Made by a program: the position numbers and the translations under genes. The notes under the pieces were generated by a model. The model was given only the letters and a program-made list of their open reading frames with translations. It did no database searches and was not told where the DNA came from. Positions 10,411 through 21,512 of a DNA stretch of 64,000 nt are shown here, one piece after another (positions within the stretch are counted from its first letter, which is position 1; each line of letters opens with the position of its first letter). This DNA comes from Peromyscus leucopus. Its lineage: Eukaryota > Chordata > Mammalia > Rodentia > Cricetidae. The DNA is taken from positions 132,514,716 through 132,578,715 of the forward strand of contig NC_051068.1 in NCBI RefSeq assembly GCF_004664715.2, read 5' to 3'.

Positions 10411-10715
10411 CAACATTTCTTCAACAGTCAAATGGCGATGCTCCACTGGTGCCACTGTAGATAACTTGCTCGGAAAAGTTTAAGGGTTTATTCAGTTGAG
10501 TATAAGACTTATAAATGCCAGCCTAGACAATTAATTCAAGAGAACAACACTAGCTTTGTAGTTGTCCGGGTCCCAAGTGTGTCTTCCTGTGCCGTGCTTG
10601 GGCATTCCTCCGTGCTATCTCTACAGCCCGTCAGTGCGTCTGTCCATCCAGCACTTCTGCTCAGACCCGAAGTTCCCTCTCCACTGAAGGCCTGACCAGT
10701 CCCTCATACTTGGCA
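10411..10715. other. Unclassified sequence
   Basis: Starts with CCAAC repeats. Contains 'gggtttattcagttgagtat' but no identifiable element. Confidence 0.3.
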
Positions 10716-10974
10716 CGTCCAGATCCACTCCTGCGCTCCTCCCTTCCTTCCAAGTTTTCAACTGATGTCTTTTCCCCCTTCCCTTCCGCTTCCCCATGTC
10801 CCACAGTGTCTGTCAACAAACCCTATTGTAGACCAGGAGCCTTCTCACCCCCTCCTGCTGCAAGCTGGCTTCAGAGGGAGAGCCCCTGGGCTCTACAGTT
10901 GTCTCCAGGTTTATCTCCCTGCTTGTATTCTACCTTTGGCTCCTCGACTTACTAACGAGTGGTCTTTTCCCTTT
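10716..10974 (+). repeat. L2 LINE fragment, first part
   Basis: Pyrimidine-rich L2-like sequence that runs into the continuation after the B4 at 11166. Together with 11166-11296 and 11441-11870 it forms one broken L2. Confidence 0.4.
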
Positions 10975-11165
10975 GTTTGTTTTGAGATAGGATATATGTA
11001 CCAGGTTGACCTCAAACTTACTATGTAGCCAAAGACAATCTTGAATTTCTGATCCCACTCCTCTGCTTCCCGAGTGCTGGGATTACAGGTATGCACCCAC
11101 ACCTGGCTTATGTGGTTCTGGGGTTTTAACCAAGGTCTTGGTGCATTCCAAGTAAGCACTTGGAT
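10975..11165 (-). repeat. B4-type SINE, minus
   Basis: Complement of B1-like sequence ('ttgagataggatatatgta', 'gaccaggttgacctcaa'-type, 'cccgagtgctgggattacag') followed by 'ctggggttttaaccaaggtc' and 'aagtaagcacttggattgag', the tRNA-like part. Inserted in L2. Confidence 0.7.
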
Positions 11166-11296
11166 TGAGCCAGATCCTGGAGCGAGAGTGATTCTTCTAA
11201 GTTATGTCCCTCTGCTCAAAATCTTCTACTGGCTACAGCAGATAGCTCTTAGGACATCCAGGGCTCCAAGTAAAGGCATGTCTCACTTTGCTTGTT
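11166..11296 (+). repeat. L2 LINE fragment, middle part
   Basis: Clear L2 landmarks: 'agttatgtccctctgctcaa', 'aatcttctactggctaca', 'ggacatccagggctcc'. Confidence 0.7.
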
Positions 11297-11438
11297 TGGT
11301 TTTTCAAGACAGGGTTTCTCTGCATAGCCTTAGCTGTCCTGGAACTCACTCTGTAGACCAGGCTGGCCTTGAACTCAGAGATCCTCGTGGCTCTGCCTCC
11401 CAGTGCTGGCATTAAAGGCGTGAGCCACACTGCCCGGC
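11297..11438 (-). repeat. B1 SINE, minus
   Basis: Near-complete: 'agacagggtttctctgcata', 'ctgtcctggaactcactctg', 'accaggctggccttgaact', 'cattaaaggcgtgagccac', 'tgcccggct'. Lies within L2. Confidence 0.9.
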
Positions 11439-11440
11439 TC

Positions 11441-11870
11441 CATGGCTCACTTAATATGTCTCTGACCCTGTTTTAGCACACAGCAGTCTCCTGCTTCAAC
11501 ATGCTTCGACATGCTGGGCACACTCCTGCCTCAGAACTCTGACCTCCCTAGAATGTTGTATTTCGTTGTGTTTTCCAGGACCCACATAGTCCAGTCATTC
11601 CTACTTCTTTTTTTAGGCTTTGCTAAAGTGGTTCCTTCTCCATGAGTCCTCTCTAGCTCTCCCTATAACACCCCTTCACACCCCAGTTGATTTTCCATTT
11701 TATTACTATCACGATGTTCGATGGTATTAAGTGTAAACTCATGGTTTGTTGTGCATTTCCACACTGGGCTGTAAGCTTTCTGTGGAGGAACCTGGGCCTC
11801 ATATACCCAGGATAGTATCTCCAACCAGACTTGGCACACAGCATGCACTCAGTACCTATCCGTTGCACTA
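11441..11870 (+). repeat. L2 LINE fragment, 3' part
   Basis: 'aacatgcttcgacatgctgg', 'ttccaggacccacatagtcc', 'ggctgtaagctttctgtgg' and 'gacttggcacacagcatgc' with 'actcagtacctatcc' match the L2 3' UTR order up to its end. Confidence 0.7.
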
Positions 11871-12385
11871 ATCAATGCAGATGTCGCTAGGAGTGAGACG
11901 GGGCGTAGATAAAGCCAATTTGGCAAGCTTTTAAAAGTTGTTGTGGAGCTAATGTGCCTCCCAGCTTTCCAATGCTCAATGTACAGACATAAAAGCAACT
12001 CAGCCACTGAGTCATAGTGCTCGTCGATCACACCCAGTCAGGTCCATCTGCTTGTCTAGGAAAAACACCACTCTCTCCAATATGCTCTCCTCGATACTAA
12101 GACCGGAGGGAGTTTCTATCAGGAGCCATTCCACAGAAGAGGCTTTGAACCTGTCCTTGATCAGAGCATCTGAGAGCTGAAGCAACAAGGACCAGTGATC
12201 CACAGTGCCATCTGTAATGTGTTTGATGCCGTGGGCAAGGCATAATTATGTAGAAGCAATTGCATGTAGCCAGACCCACCAGGGCCCTCGGCACAGCTTT
12301 CTGAGACGGGACAGATCTGAGAACTGACAGAGGGACAGACAAGTTGTATGGATGTTGCACTTTATCTCTCAGGCAGGTTCTTAAC
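11871..12385. other. Unique sequence, nothing recognised
   Basis: A 126-codon minus frame (12097-12477) overlaps this and the adjacent SINE. No domain is recognisable. Confidence 0.4.
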
Positions 12386-12387
12386 AC

Positions 12388-12523
12388 ATGATTTATTGAT
12401 GTATGGGGCTCACATGTGCCAGCATGCTCATGTGGACGCCAGAGGACAACATGCAGGAGTCGGTTCTTTCTGTCCACTCTGTGGGTCCCGGGGATCAGAC
12501 TCAGGTCCTTAGGCTTGGTGGCA
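12388..12523 (-). repeat. B2/B3-related SINE, minus
   Basis: Complement of tRNA-derived SINE body: 'ggacgccagaggacaacatg', 'aggagtcggttctttctg', 'gtgggtcccggggatcagac', 'tcaggtccttaggcttggtg'. The tRNA-like head is missing. Confidence 0.7.
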
Positions 12524-12542
12524 CTGATGGTGGCACCATCAG
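12524..12542. other. 19-bp perfect inverted repeat
   Basis: Nine-base arms (ctgatggtg / caccatcag) around a single G, exactly at the edge of the SINE body. Function unknown, and chance is possible. Confidence 0.85.
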
Positions 12543-12925
12543 GGAAGCTTTTGCTGAATGCTGAATAACGGAGAGCTGATGCCTGGTTGCCTGCTGCCCT
12601 GCACAGTTGCTGAGAAGTCGACTAGTCGTCTGTGAGAGCGAGGCTCTGCTGGTGCCCTGTAGAGTCTGGGTCAGTATGGCTTTGGACGTGCTACTGTGGT
12701 CCATGCACATGGTGTGTCCTAGAGAAGCACAGTGCAGAACCTGTGCAACTGGGCAACCCCGCGGCTTAGAAGGCTGGATAACTGTAAAGACTTCAGCCTG
12801 CGGTCTACAACGCTTGGGCACATACTTACTAAGTGTCCAGTGCCCGGAAACAGCACCGGCCATGTCTCATGTATTAGAGAAGCAGACTAAAGGAGCAGCA
12901 GAGAGCAGAGCCAGACGCTTGCTGT
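12543..12925. other. Unique sequence, nothing recognised
   Basis: Overlapping 106-codon plus and 120-codon minus frames occupy the same DNA, so neither is credible as a gene. Confidence 0.4.
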
Positions 12926-12927
12926 AG

Positions 12928-13316
12928 TTGGGATCATATGTGTTTCTGAAGGCTCACGTGTCAAAGGCTTGGGTCCCAGCATGTGTCCCCATTGAAAGGT
13001 GATAGAACCTCTAAGGGGTGTGGCTCCGTGGGAGACAGTTAATGGGAGTGTTAAAGCCAGCAGGAGATATTGCCACTTAGGCCTTTCCTCTTTTACCTAG
13101 CCACCAGGAAGTAAGTGGCTTCTTCCACCACACACTCCAGCTGTGGTGTATTTATTGCCTTGCCACAGGCTCAAAAGCACCAGGGCCAATTTCAGCTAAT
13201 CATGGATTGGAAAAACAAAACCTCTGAAACTGTGAGCTGAAATTTTTCTTCTTTTTTTTTAAAAGTTGATTATCTCTGCTGTTTTGTTATAGCAATGGAA
13301 AGCTCGCTACAAATGT
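12928..13316 (+). repeat. MaLR-type LTR
   Basis: 'aaaggcttgggtcccagcat', 'attgaaaggtgatagaacc', 'taaggggtgtggctccgtgg', 'gaagtaagtggcttcttcc', 'aaacctctgaaactgtgagc' and 'ttgttatagcaatggaaagc' follow rodent MaLR order. A T9 run lies near 13252. Confidence 0.75.
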
Positions 13317-14005
13317 TCTGTAGTAAGAATCTGGAGCTGGCTCTCTCAAAAAACTTTCAAAGCAATTGAAGCCATGTGGTGCTCTTCATGACAGCTACAA
13401 AATCTCAGTGAGTTGCCACACGCTCACTTGAGCAGTGTGATTTTCCCATCAAATAACTAATTGTGGAACACGCATCGCAGTAGATGATTGCATCATTATT
13501 CCAGACTACTAACTGTAAGCAATTAAATGAGGGATGGTTACCAAAACTCACGACTGAAGTAAGTTTCCCATTAAGAAATTTAATTCTATAAAAAATTACA
13601 AATATTCGCTCCACTGGGCAGACTAGTTATTTTTTCTGCCCAAGATCTCATAACTTGTTCATGACTAGGAAATAGCTGTGTCTATGAGCTTGAAGTACAT
13701 TTCTTTTGAGTTCTGTGTGAGTAAAAGAATTTTGTAAGAGTTAATTTCACACATACATCCAAAGACACATTTTTTCTTGTACTTATTGGCAGATATAAAG
13801 AAATCGCATGGTAATGAAGTTTGAAAAAAATATGCAAAATGACATGGACTAAGCCAGTTGCTCAGCTTTCCTGCTCTTGGATGACTGAGTCTCCAGGAAT
13901 TCATTCATTCACGGCCAAATTGCCTTCAAAGCTTTCTGTGAGTCAAGCTCTGTGATTTTTTTTTTTTTCTGGCACCATTTGGGAGAGTGGGGTGCAGAGC
14001 AGAAG
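13317..14005. other. AT-rich unique sequence
   Basis: No repeat body recognised. A T12 run lies near 13958. Confidence 0.4.
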
Positions 14006-14085
14006 ACATGACCCTTGACCTCAATTATCTCTGGTGTAGTGAAATACATGACATTGACCTCAAGTGTCCCCAGTGTAGTGAAAGA
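14006..14085. repeat. 40-bp imperfect tandem duplication
   Basis: Copies 14006-14045 and 14046-14085 both start 'acatgac' and share 'ttgacctcaa' and 'gtgtagtgaaa' at matching offsets. The 71-codon frame over it contains Cys-Pro-Gln-Cys, which only looks like a zinc knuckle. Confidence 0.8.
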
Positions 14086-14807
14086 CTCTCTTGTTTGGAG
14101 TACACTAGCACTGTGTCTCCGAGGAGTGTGACCCTGTATGATCTGGTGGTTCGGAGAGATTTTAGGTCTTCCAAGGGCAGTTGGCCTGAGTTGTGTTCGT
14201 AAAGATTGGAATACAGAAATTTGGGTAACCAACCAATCAACCACCCTTTCTGATTGCTGTTTGACGACATTGATTTGGGATGTTTGGGGAGACTTGATAG
14301 AGTAGTTGACCCAGAGATAGTCTAGAGAAACTCAGGGATTCCTCCTCTGAACACATGCAACTTGCGTGACTCAGCACTAGAAGGAAGTAAAACTGCAGCG
14401 AGCCAGGCGGTATATCCTCCAGCTCTGAACCTCCCACAGACTTTGCTGGGTAACAGTTGTCATTCACTTTGAGCGATAGAAAAGAGGGAGCAGAGATTCC
14501 CTAAGGTCAACAGGACAGGGCGGCAGCAAAGACCAAGGGCCCAGATAGGTCTGGTGCTTACTGCTACTCCACGTGATCAACTGTAGGCAGAGAGAGTTTT
14601 CAAAAGTCAGATTAGTTATCTCCTGGGTCTCTCTTCATTCCTGGAGAATAAAAGCAATAATCCTGGTGTTCAATTAAATCCACATGGAATAAGTTATTTG
14701 GGGAAACGTTTAGACCTGAAAGAAACTTGGGAAGCTCCCGTTTGGCTACTTGGTTTTACTAAGTTTACTAAGGTGGAAAACAGTGCAAGGAAGATAACAG
14801 TGATTTG
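14086..14807. other. Unique sequence, nothing recognised
   Basis: No repeat family or exon supported. Confidence 0.4.
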
Positions 14808-15125
14808 AAAAGCTGGGCTGGGAAGATGGCTTGGAGGGTGGAGGGTGGTGGTGGTGGGATGGGGATGGGTGGGTGTAAAGGTGCTTGTAACTAAGTCCAA
14901 AGGCAGATTGGGGAGGAGGCTGGGGGGTAGGAGAGGAAGACAGGGGAATCTGTGGTGACAAGTAGAATGAATAGAAAACCTCTTAATAAAAAAATAATAA
15001 ATTAATTTAAAAAATCTGATTCAACCCTGGACCCACATGGTAGGAAGAGAGGACTGACTCAAAGCTGTCTCTGACTTCCCTAAAGGACACTCTGACACAT
15101 CATACACACATACACACACACTAAG
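14808..15125 (+). repeat. B2/B3-related SINE split by an L1 3' end
   Basis: The SINE head 'ctgggctgggaagatggctt' (14813) and 'taaaggtgcttgtaactaag' (about 14877) are separated from the body 'attcaaccctggacccacat' (15020) by about 110 bp. That insert, with 'ggggaggaggctggggggta', 'gacaagtagaatgaatagaa' and an A-rich end (14984-15014), resembles an L1 3' terminus. A G-rich GGTGG stretch lies at 14836-14876. Confidence 0.55.
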
Positions 15126-16500
15126 AAACAGAAGTAACTTAAGAACAGTTAAATGACGCCTACCTATTTCATGGCTTCATTCACCGTAACCTTCTGTTGG
15201 CCTCATGACATTCAACAGACAGAAGGAAAATCAGGGCTCTGTGTTTTCTGGCAGACCTTCTCCGTGTCTGTCAGGCTGAAAAACAGGCAGTGTTGAACTG
15301 TGCTTTGTGCAGCAGGCGAGATCAAGGTCAGGAATAGGCCTCAGTACTTGGAGCTAGAGCTGACTCTTGACCCAGTTCTACGCAAGTCAGCCTTGTGATC
15401 CTCGATTTCCTGCTCAGGCTCTTCCCTGGATTATTACCCACTGTGCTTTCCTCCTCACCACTCTGCTGTCGGAGGGTGTAACAGGGAGTGTCCCAACACA
15501 TTTAGACTGTCTCTCCAAGCAGCAATGGAAAACAGAGTCTCATCGAAGAGACTTTAGAAAATAGATTGAGGCTGGGACGGGGGTGGTTATAGAAAGGGAG
15601 AAGGTGGGTGCACTGGGGAAAGGTGTGAACAGAGAAGTATATCACTCTGGCAGCTTGTACCGAGGAGTGTGTCCAAGCCTGTCTACATCTCAGAACTCTG
15701 TGCTGCCTGTTGTTAGAGAGATGCTTCTATGGTGAAATAAGAATGCGTGTGTCTGTCTGTCTAGGGAGCTCTCTGCATTCCGGCAAGACTCCTGACTTAG
15801 CAGACTGAGTCAGGGATGGCCTTTGTTAGATAAACTCAGTCACAGGTTTCTCAAGACTTTGTAAACTGATCCCATGAGGGAGTATTTCCTTTCCTTAAAT
15901 GGATTATTATAAAGATTGGATGCAAATAGGAATTCAGTTTTTAAGTAATAACTTTCCCGCCACACATCAGCTTGCCTCATTGTAGTGCGTGCAGCTTCTG
16001 ACAAGTCCGAGGTTTTCCAACATGGGCTTTTTATTGGAAAGAGATGAGGATTTAGGAGTTCTTTAAAGGGCTCTGTCTGGACCTTTGGTCACACGTCACA
16101 GTTGAAAATCACCGCCTGGCCATCAGAGCCTTTGAACCTACATGTTACTTACGCTGCAGCTGTAATGATGACCATTTCAGCAAGGAAACGCAGACCAAGA
16201 TGCTCTTGGTGCACCTGGGATGCTGTTCTGCTCAGGCAGGTCTGATGTCAGAGTCTGGTTCAGGAAGCCTGGACAAGACCTTGGACAGGACATGTAACCC
16301 TCCTTGGGGTTTTCTCTATCTACAGAACAGGAGCACTCGGTCCCACCTCCCTGCGCTGCAGTGAGGACCCCATGGAAAACACCCACCTGCAGTATCTCTC
16401 TGCTGTGTTAATTGGGACACGAAGAGCTTCTCTAAGGTGCCTTTCTCTCTCTTCACGTGAAATTGTCTCCTGGTCATGTAGAAAACCATAATTGTAGATC
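15126..16500. other. Unique sequence, nothing recognised
   Basis: About 1.4 kb with no recognised repeat and only short frames. One of the longer repeat-free blocks outside the 35.9-38.3 kb region. Confidence 0.4.
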
Positions 16501-16552
16501 TGTTTTTTTTTTAATATTAGAAAAACAGAAGAAAAAAGAAAGAAAGAAAGCC
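16501..16552. repeat. T-run and (GAAA)n tract
   Basis: A T12 run is followed by degenerate GAAA units. Probably the tail of an unrecognised retroposon. Confidence 0.8.
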
Positions 16553-16764
16553 TGCCTGTGTTTTCAATGCTCTGAAAGCATTGCTGGTATCTTGGTATTC
16601 TTTCTTTGATATCAGATTCTTCACACAGTTACACAGGCAGCGGACAATTGTTGTGCTAACCTTGTTCATCCAGCATATTTTAAGCATTTTCTGATACCAT
16701 TAAAAACTCTTAAAATTTTTCAAAATCTTAAAATAATAGTTTTTCTCTAGTAAAAATAAATAAA

Positions 16765-16940
16765 TAAATGACTTGCCACCATGTCTGAAGCCTTGGTTTA
16801 AGCTCCAGAACCCTCACAGTGGTGGGAGAGAACTGACCGCCAAAGGCTGTCTTCGGATTTCCACGTATGTGCCTGGCATAGACACCCACATACTCCCCAC
16901 AAAGAATGGATAAATAAATGCTTACAGAAAACAAAAAGAT
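16765..16940 (+). repeat. B2/B3-related SINE
   Basis: 'ccctcacagtggtgggagag', 'aactgaccgccaaaggctgt', 'cttcggatttccacgtatgt', 'gacacccacatactccc', 'ggataaataaatgctta' fit the body of tRNA-derived rodent SINEs. The (AAAT)n just upstream is the tail of something older. Confidence 0.55.
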
Positions 16941-17299
16941 ATCTATAAATCCATTATTAATAATTAAGGTACTTTGCATGCAAACTGTTGAGCATAATAT
17001 TTGTGACTTTGATTTGTTATTTTTCTATTTATTTTCAGTTTCACAGATGGACTGACCTACCAAAACACACAAACTGTTTTATAGAAAGAACATCTAGTGG
17101 ATTTTCTTGGATAAATAAGGTTTGTTACATAGATCAAAAAATATTAGGAGTCTATACATATTAAACTTATTATAAATTAGCCAATTCCAAAAACATTTTT
17201 GAGTTAACCATCCATACAAATACACATTCATTCAGCTTTGTCTTTTGCAGAGGGATAACATCTGTATACTGTTGATGAATTAGGGAGAGGGGGTGGAAA
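16941..17299. other. AT-rich sequence, nothing recognised
   Basis: Low-GC stretch without a clear element. Confidence 0.35.
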
Positions 17300-17310
17300 G
17301 AGAGAGGTGG

Positions 17311-17360
<50 letters not shown>

Positions 17361-17368
17361 GAGAGAGA
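17300..17368. repeat. (AG)n microsatellite
   Basis: About 70 bp of AG with a few GG interruptions. The adjacent SINE-like body suggests the tract grew beside or within it. Confidence 0.95.
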
Positions 17369-17369
17369 C

Positions 17370-17539
17370 TGTGGTGGGGAGAAGTCTTAGGGGTTAATAG
17401 CCTGGCGTACATGGTGCAAGCAACATAGACTGCCACAAACAGGTGGGAGGCGAGGACAAACCCAAAGTTGTTTTCTGACCTCCAAAGGTACAATGGAGTA
17501 GACGTGTGCCTGCACTGTGTGCTGAACACACACACTCAC

Positions 17540-17585
<46 letters not shown>

Positions 17586-17635
17586 CACACACGCTCACAC
17601 ACACCACACCAGCTAAAATAAAACAAAATATTTTT
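17370..17635 (+). repeat. SINE body with (AC)n tail
   Basis: 'gttgttttctgacctccaaa', 'gacgtgtgcctgcactgtg' and then (AC)n at about 17525-17582 resemble the 3' half of a B2/B3-type SINE whose tail became a microsatellite. The Cys-Val minus-strand frames here are microsatellite artefacts. Confidence 0.5.
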
Positions 17636-17712
17636 AAAGGCTAGGGAAATAGTCCAGTGGTAGAGCACTTAGCCAGCATGTGTGATGTCCTAGGATCAAT
17701 CCCCAGTCACAT
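17636..17712 (+). repeat. ID SINE
   Basis: tRNA-Ala-like: 'ctagggaaatagtccagtgg', 'tagagcacttagccagcatg', 'atcaatccccagtcac'. It keeps the A-box-like and B-box-like spacing of ID but has diverged, so it is not a tRNA gene. Confidence 0.7.
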
Positions 17713-18560
17713 GTCAATCATGATTATTTATTGTGGTACATTATAATAAGTCATTTCTTGCTTTTTTACACAATACCAACTATATTTCTCTGAGTTAAGA
17801 TCCAGCTGTCCTTCCATAATGTTACAAACAACTATACAAATACCATCTGCAGCAGAACCATGTTCACAATTCCTTGAAGGCTGTATTATCCTTGCGATGC
17901 TTCCGTGTGAATGTAAGCTTGTTAGTTTTGTTAGTGAGTGTATTATATAGACAAAAGCGGCTGTAACTTCACCTTTGTTAGATGAGACACTTTCCTGGAA
18001 TAGTCTAGTCCAGGATGTTTTGAATAACCACTTACATACTTAGTATGTGTGGGCATTTCCCACTTACCAACTGTTCTATTTAATGCAAAGACTATTTCTA
18101 GAGATTTCTTAAGCTCTATCAAGTCCTCATCAGTTAGGTTAGAAATCTGTTCATCCCTGCCCCCAGGAACATTGATGGAATGATTCCCAGTGTTCCAACA
18201 AAAGGTCTAATTTTTGACAATGGGTTTTCGGACGCTATGATCTCTTAGATGCCAGTGTCTCTGGCAATGCACGGTGCATCAGCCCAAGCTAGACACCAGC
18301 AGCCTTGAGTACCCCTCAGCTCCCAGCTGGGCTCTGCTCAGACACCAGTACAAGGGCCCCTGGGAACACTCCCTTGTGGTAGGAACAAGCACAGGCTCTG
18401 CCCAGTGGTGTCCCTATCTCCCTGGGCTCTCAAAGGACCAGATCCGATTGCTGCATTAGAGTGCAACTAAGCAAGGTACCAATTTGCTATTCAGACAAGT
18501 TGCCCCGATTCAGCTTGCATCTAAGGAAGAGAAAAGCAAAGATCTGGAAATGCGTAGTCC
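17713..18560. other. Unique sequence, nothing recognised
   Basis: No repeat family or exon recognised. Confidence 0.4.
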
Positions 18561-18564
18561 TGCT

Positions 18565-18965
18565 TTGTGTTGCATAACAAAATGCCTGACACTGGATACC
18601 TTTAGAAGGGAAAGAGTTTTGAAGGCTGGAAGTCCAAGATCAAGCAGTTCTGTGTGTTTGCCTCTGGGAAGGGTCTTCTGGCTAAGTCACAGCATGGTAG
18701 GCGGCATCCCGGGATAGAGCGTGTATAAGGAACAGCAGCAGTGTGTGCAGAAGAGATCATGCAGGAGAGAAGCAGCACGAGATCATGTAGGGACCAGGCT
18801 TGCTCTGTATGGCAAATCACTCTTATAGAAGATACTCTACCTCCGAGAGTTCTAACCACTAAACCCGTTCCCTACCACTTCTCAGTATGGTTCACCGGGG
18901 CTCAGCAAGGGAGGTGTTGGAAGACCATCCCATCGAAAAACCAGGACTCACCGCAGTGCCCCGGG
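18565..18965 (-). repeat. MLT1/MST-like MaLR LTR, minus
   Basis: Complementary landmarks: 'cataacaaaatgcctgacac', 'gttttgaaggctggaagtcc', 'aagatcaagcagttctgtg', 'gctaagtcacagcatggtag'. Ancient and diverged, with an uncertain far end. Confidence 0.6.
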
Positions 18966-19035
18966 CAGGCCTGTTGTCTGTATTTGCTTCTGCAGCAACT
19001 ACTAATAGATGAAAAAAGAAAAAAGAAAAAAGACA

Positions 19036-19260
19036 AGATGGTCCATGTTAATTACCTTTTCCATCACTGTGACAAAATGCTGCCTTAAACAAGCTAAAGG
19101 AGGCAGACTTTCTTTTAGCTCGCATCCCCAGGGGGTCCTGTGACTTTGTGCCACAGGTCAATAGTGAGGTGAAGCATCCTGGCAGTGAGAGCCAGTGGCA
19201 GAGGCTGTATGCTTTAAGATACGGAGGATGAGGCCAGGAACTAGGCATAACCCACAACCC
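19036..19260 (-). repeat. Rodent MaLR-type LTR fragment, minus
   Basis: 'accttttccatcactgtgac', 'aaaatgctgccttaaacaag', 'tttcttttagctcgca' and 'gaagcatcctggcagtgaga' match the complemented start of rodent MaLR LTRs ('tgctgtgacaaaatacc'). Confidence 0.6.
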
Positions 19261-20060
19261 TCAAAGACTTTATGGCTCCAGCTCTCCTACCAGGCCAACT
19301 TTTATGGCCACAGGCTGGAGACATGGCTTTTCTGGCTGATCTTCCACTAGAGGACAAGGGGAGACTCTCAAGTGTGCCTTCAGACAAAATCTCCACCTCC
19401 GTCTCAAGGTCTGCAAACATCCTCATTCTTGGATTCTCTCCGTGCTGGCATGGTTAGCCTGCTTAATCACTACCCCACCCCTCTGAGGAAATGCCGGTTC
19501 AGCCATCGAGGAGAAAGCAGCCCTGGCCTTCCTGCAAGGCTTATGATAACTCATTCCTTATAAGGAGAGGACAAACAAGAGCCCATGCTCAGGGCTCAGG
19601 AATGCTCGTCTGTGTGTGTTCTTCCCAACTGTACCTGGTAATTGGACTCTACACCTGGGGGCCGTCTTTCCTGTGGGCAGCAGAGTGACACCCCCCCCCC
19701 TTCCCGCTCCTGTGGAGGAGAGTCAGTAGCAATTACGAGAGGTAATCACAGCCAGAAAGACTCTGCACCGGTGCCACAATTACATTGAACTTGATGGAAG
19801 AGCTGTTTAACTCTAAGCCTGCTCTTCTCCCTATTATGTGAGAAGCAGTCTTCCTGTCCATTGCAACACCTGCCTCACCACGGGTTGTTTATTATTTGAC
19901 CAAAATAGCTCAACGTGTACAGGACCAAAGTCAAAGTTTCTCTAGGACCTGAGTTATAAACCACCGTGACTTTAGCTGTTAGCCGTTCACATGCCCCAGC
20001 ATGGCATTACTAAGGGTCAGGAGACATTTACTAATGTCTCTACTAACTCAGCAACTGCAC
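19261..20060. other. Unique sequence, nothing recognised
   Basis: Includes C10 at 19691-19700. It may contain the remainder of the MaLR remnants but I cannot align it. Confidence 0.35.
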
Positions 20061-20064
20061 CCTG

Positions 20065-20175
20065 TTACCAGAGATGGTACTGAAGCTCAAGGAAAGGTTA
20101 CGCCATTTGCCTGAGTTCTCTCAGCTGGTAAGTAAGAAACAGAGCTATGAACCAGTCTTTCTTACTCCATATCCA
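20065..20175 (-). repeat. MIR SINE
   Basis: Complement of MIR: 'cagagatggtactgaagctc', 'aaggaaaggttacgccattt', 'gcctgagttctctcagctg', 'gtaagtaagaaacagagct'. Good order. Confidence 0.7.
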
Positions 20176-20329
20176 TCAGAACCCCTTCAGGGGAGCTACA
20201 AAGCCCCCAGGATACCAGGGGGCACCCCCCCCTCCCCCAGGGCTGTGCATTGTGAAGGATAAATTCTGCCTCTCCAGTGTGCTTCACAGGGATTTCCCAG
20301 AACTTAGGGACTAAATGAATGATGTGTTT

Positions 20330-20331
<2 letters not shown>

Positions 20332-20379
<48 letters not shown>
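20332..20379. repeat. (GT)n microsatellite
   Basis: About 24 GT units forming the 5' edge of the adjoining minus-strand SINE, i.e. its expanded A/CA-rich tail. Confidence 0.95.
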
Positions 20380-20382
<3 letters not shown>

Positions 20383-20625
20383 GTGCACATGCAGGTATGC
20401 ACATCTATGTGCGGGTGTGTGCAGGTACACACAGAGGTTAGAGGACGACATTGCCTGTTGTTCCCAAGAGTCACCCACTTGGTTTTTTGCGACAGTTCCT
20501 CTCATTGGTGAATAGGCTAGGCTAGGCTGCCCTGTCAAGGTGGCCCGGGGAATTGTCTGTCTCTACTTCACAGAGCTAGGACTATGAGCACACAATGCCA
20601 CTCTTGGTTTTTATTTTTTAAAAGT
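20380..20625 (-). repeat. B4/RSINE-type SINE, minus
   Basis: 'ggtgcacatgcaggtatgca', 'acacacagaggttagaggac', 'gacattgcctgttgttccc', 'cccggggaattgtctgtctc' and 'gagcacacaatgccactctt' follow the complemented B1-related element with the GT tail. Confidence 0.6.
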
Positions 20626-20960
20626 ACATTTTGGAGAGTGCCAGGGAATACCTCTTTACTGCCTTAGCTATTCCGCAAGCCCTGTATTTCAGGCCCAACT
20701 GTTTTCCTTCTATGTTACTCGGAGAAATTCAAACCCAGAAGGCCAAAGCTGGAGTTTTCCCTCAGCACGGAGAAGCCCAGCCTGCAGGGCTGTCTGAGGT
20801 CTTTCTGGGAAATACAGGATGCCTGAGCCTCCCTGCTGAGCTGGCCTGCCAGCCTGTCCCCTGGCTGCTCTCACAAGCCACCCAGGCTGCACCCCTTGGC
20901 TGCCCCTCCCCCCCATTCAGTGTGTGGTTGTCCAGACAGTCTGCCCCGCCATGACCCCTA
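20626..20960. other. Unique sequence, nothing recognised
   Basis: A 107-codon plus frame (20631-20954) is countered by a 68-codon antisense frame. No domain recognised. Confidence 0.4.
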
Positions 20961-20961
20961 T

Positions 20962-21320
20962 TCTTTATTTATTATGTACTTAGCACATATGCAAGACCCA
21001 GTGCTGAGCTCCTGGGTCAAGACGGCCGATCTCTGTCCTCTTGGAGCAGTCGCTCAGGAGCAGAGAGTAAATAGCTCCCGGTTACTCAATCATTTTGCTG
21101 TCATTATATAAGTCATTAAGAAATTGTGAAATCCCTCAGAGGTGTCTGAGTGAAGCAGGGATGAGGGCCTGCTTACAACTAGGACTGAGGAGATGCCCCC
21201 CCCCCTCCAGGAAGAAGACAAGATGGCCAGAAGGTTCAGAAAGAGAGGTCAATGGCAGAGTGAAGCCAAGAGGTTGTCAAGGTGAAAGATCCAGCAAAGC
21301 CCCGTGTGGAGCCCCTTTAT
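20962..21320 (+). repeat. Ancient LINE (L2/L3-like) fragment
   Basis: 'tgtacttagcacatatgcaa', 'gacccagtgctgagctcc', 'ctctgtcctcttggagcagt' resemble the 'gtgccaggcactgtgctagg... cctgccctcaaggagctcac' pattern of an old mammalian LINE. Similar pieces lie at 55020-55235 and 60220-60520. Confidence 0.4.
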
Positions 21321-21512
21321 AATTCTGGACATTATTTTACAAATGAGGAAACTACATTGAAGGGTTTCATGTATAGAAATAAAGAAGGCATGAATGATGC
21401 ACAGGCCAATGGATTCCAAATGGTGCTGAGATTTAGGGAGAAACTACCGTGGGGTAAGGGGCTTTGGTCTCTGAAATAAGCTAAGTTGACAGTAACTTGA
21501 AGGTGGACTTTT
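21321..21512. other. Unclassified
   Basis: Short stretch without a recognisable element. Confidence 0.3.

Noticed and set aside
13987..14202. Cys-Pro-Gln-Cys motif suggesting a zinc finger
   Set aside because: Created by the second copy of a 40-bp tandem duplication. No second metal-binding pair follows.
17636..17712. Possible tRNA gene
   Set aside because: The boxes are those of an ID SINE and are diverged. The same applies to 53488-53575 and 61174-61245.
20162..20538. His/Thr and Cys/Val repeat peptides
   Set aside because: Translation of the (GT)n microsatellite and SINE tail. The same applies near 17387-17588, 22283-22545, 34009-34206 and 46879-47094.
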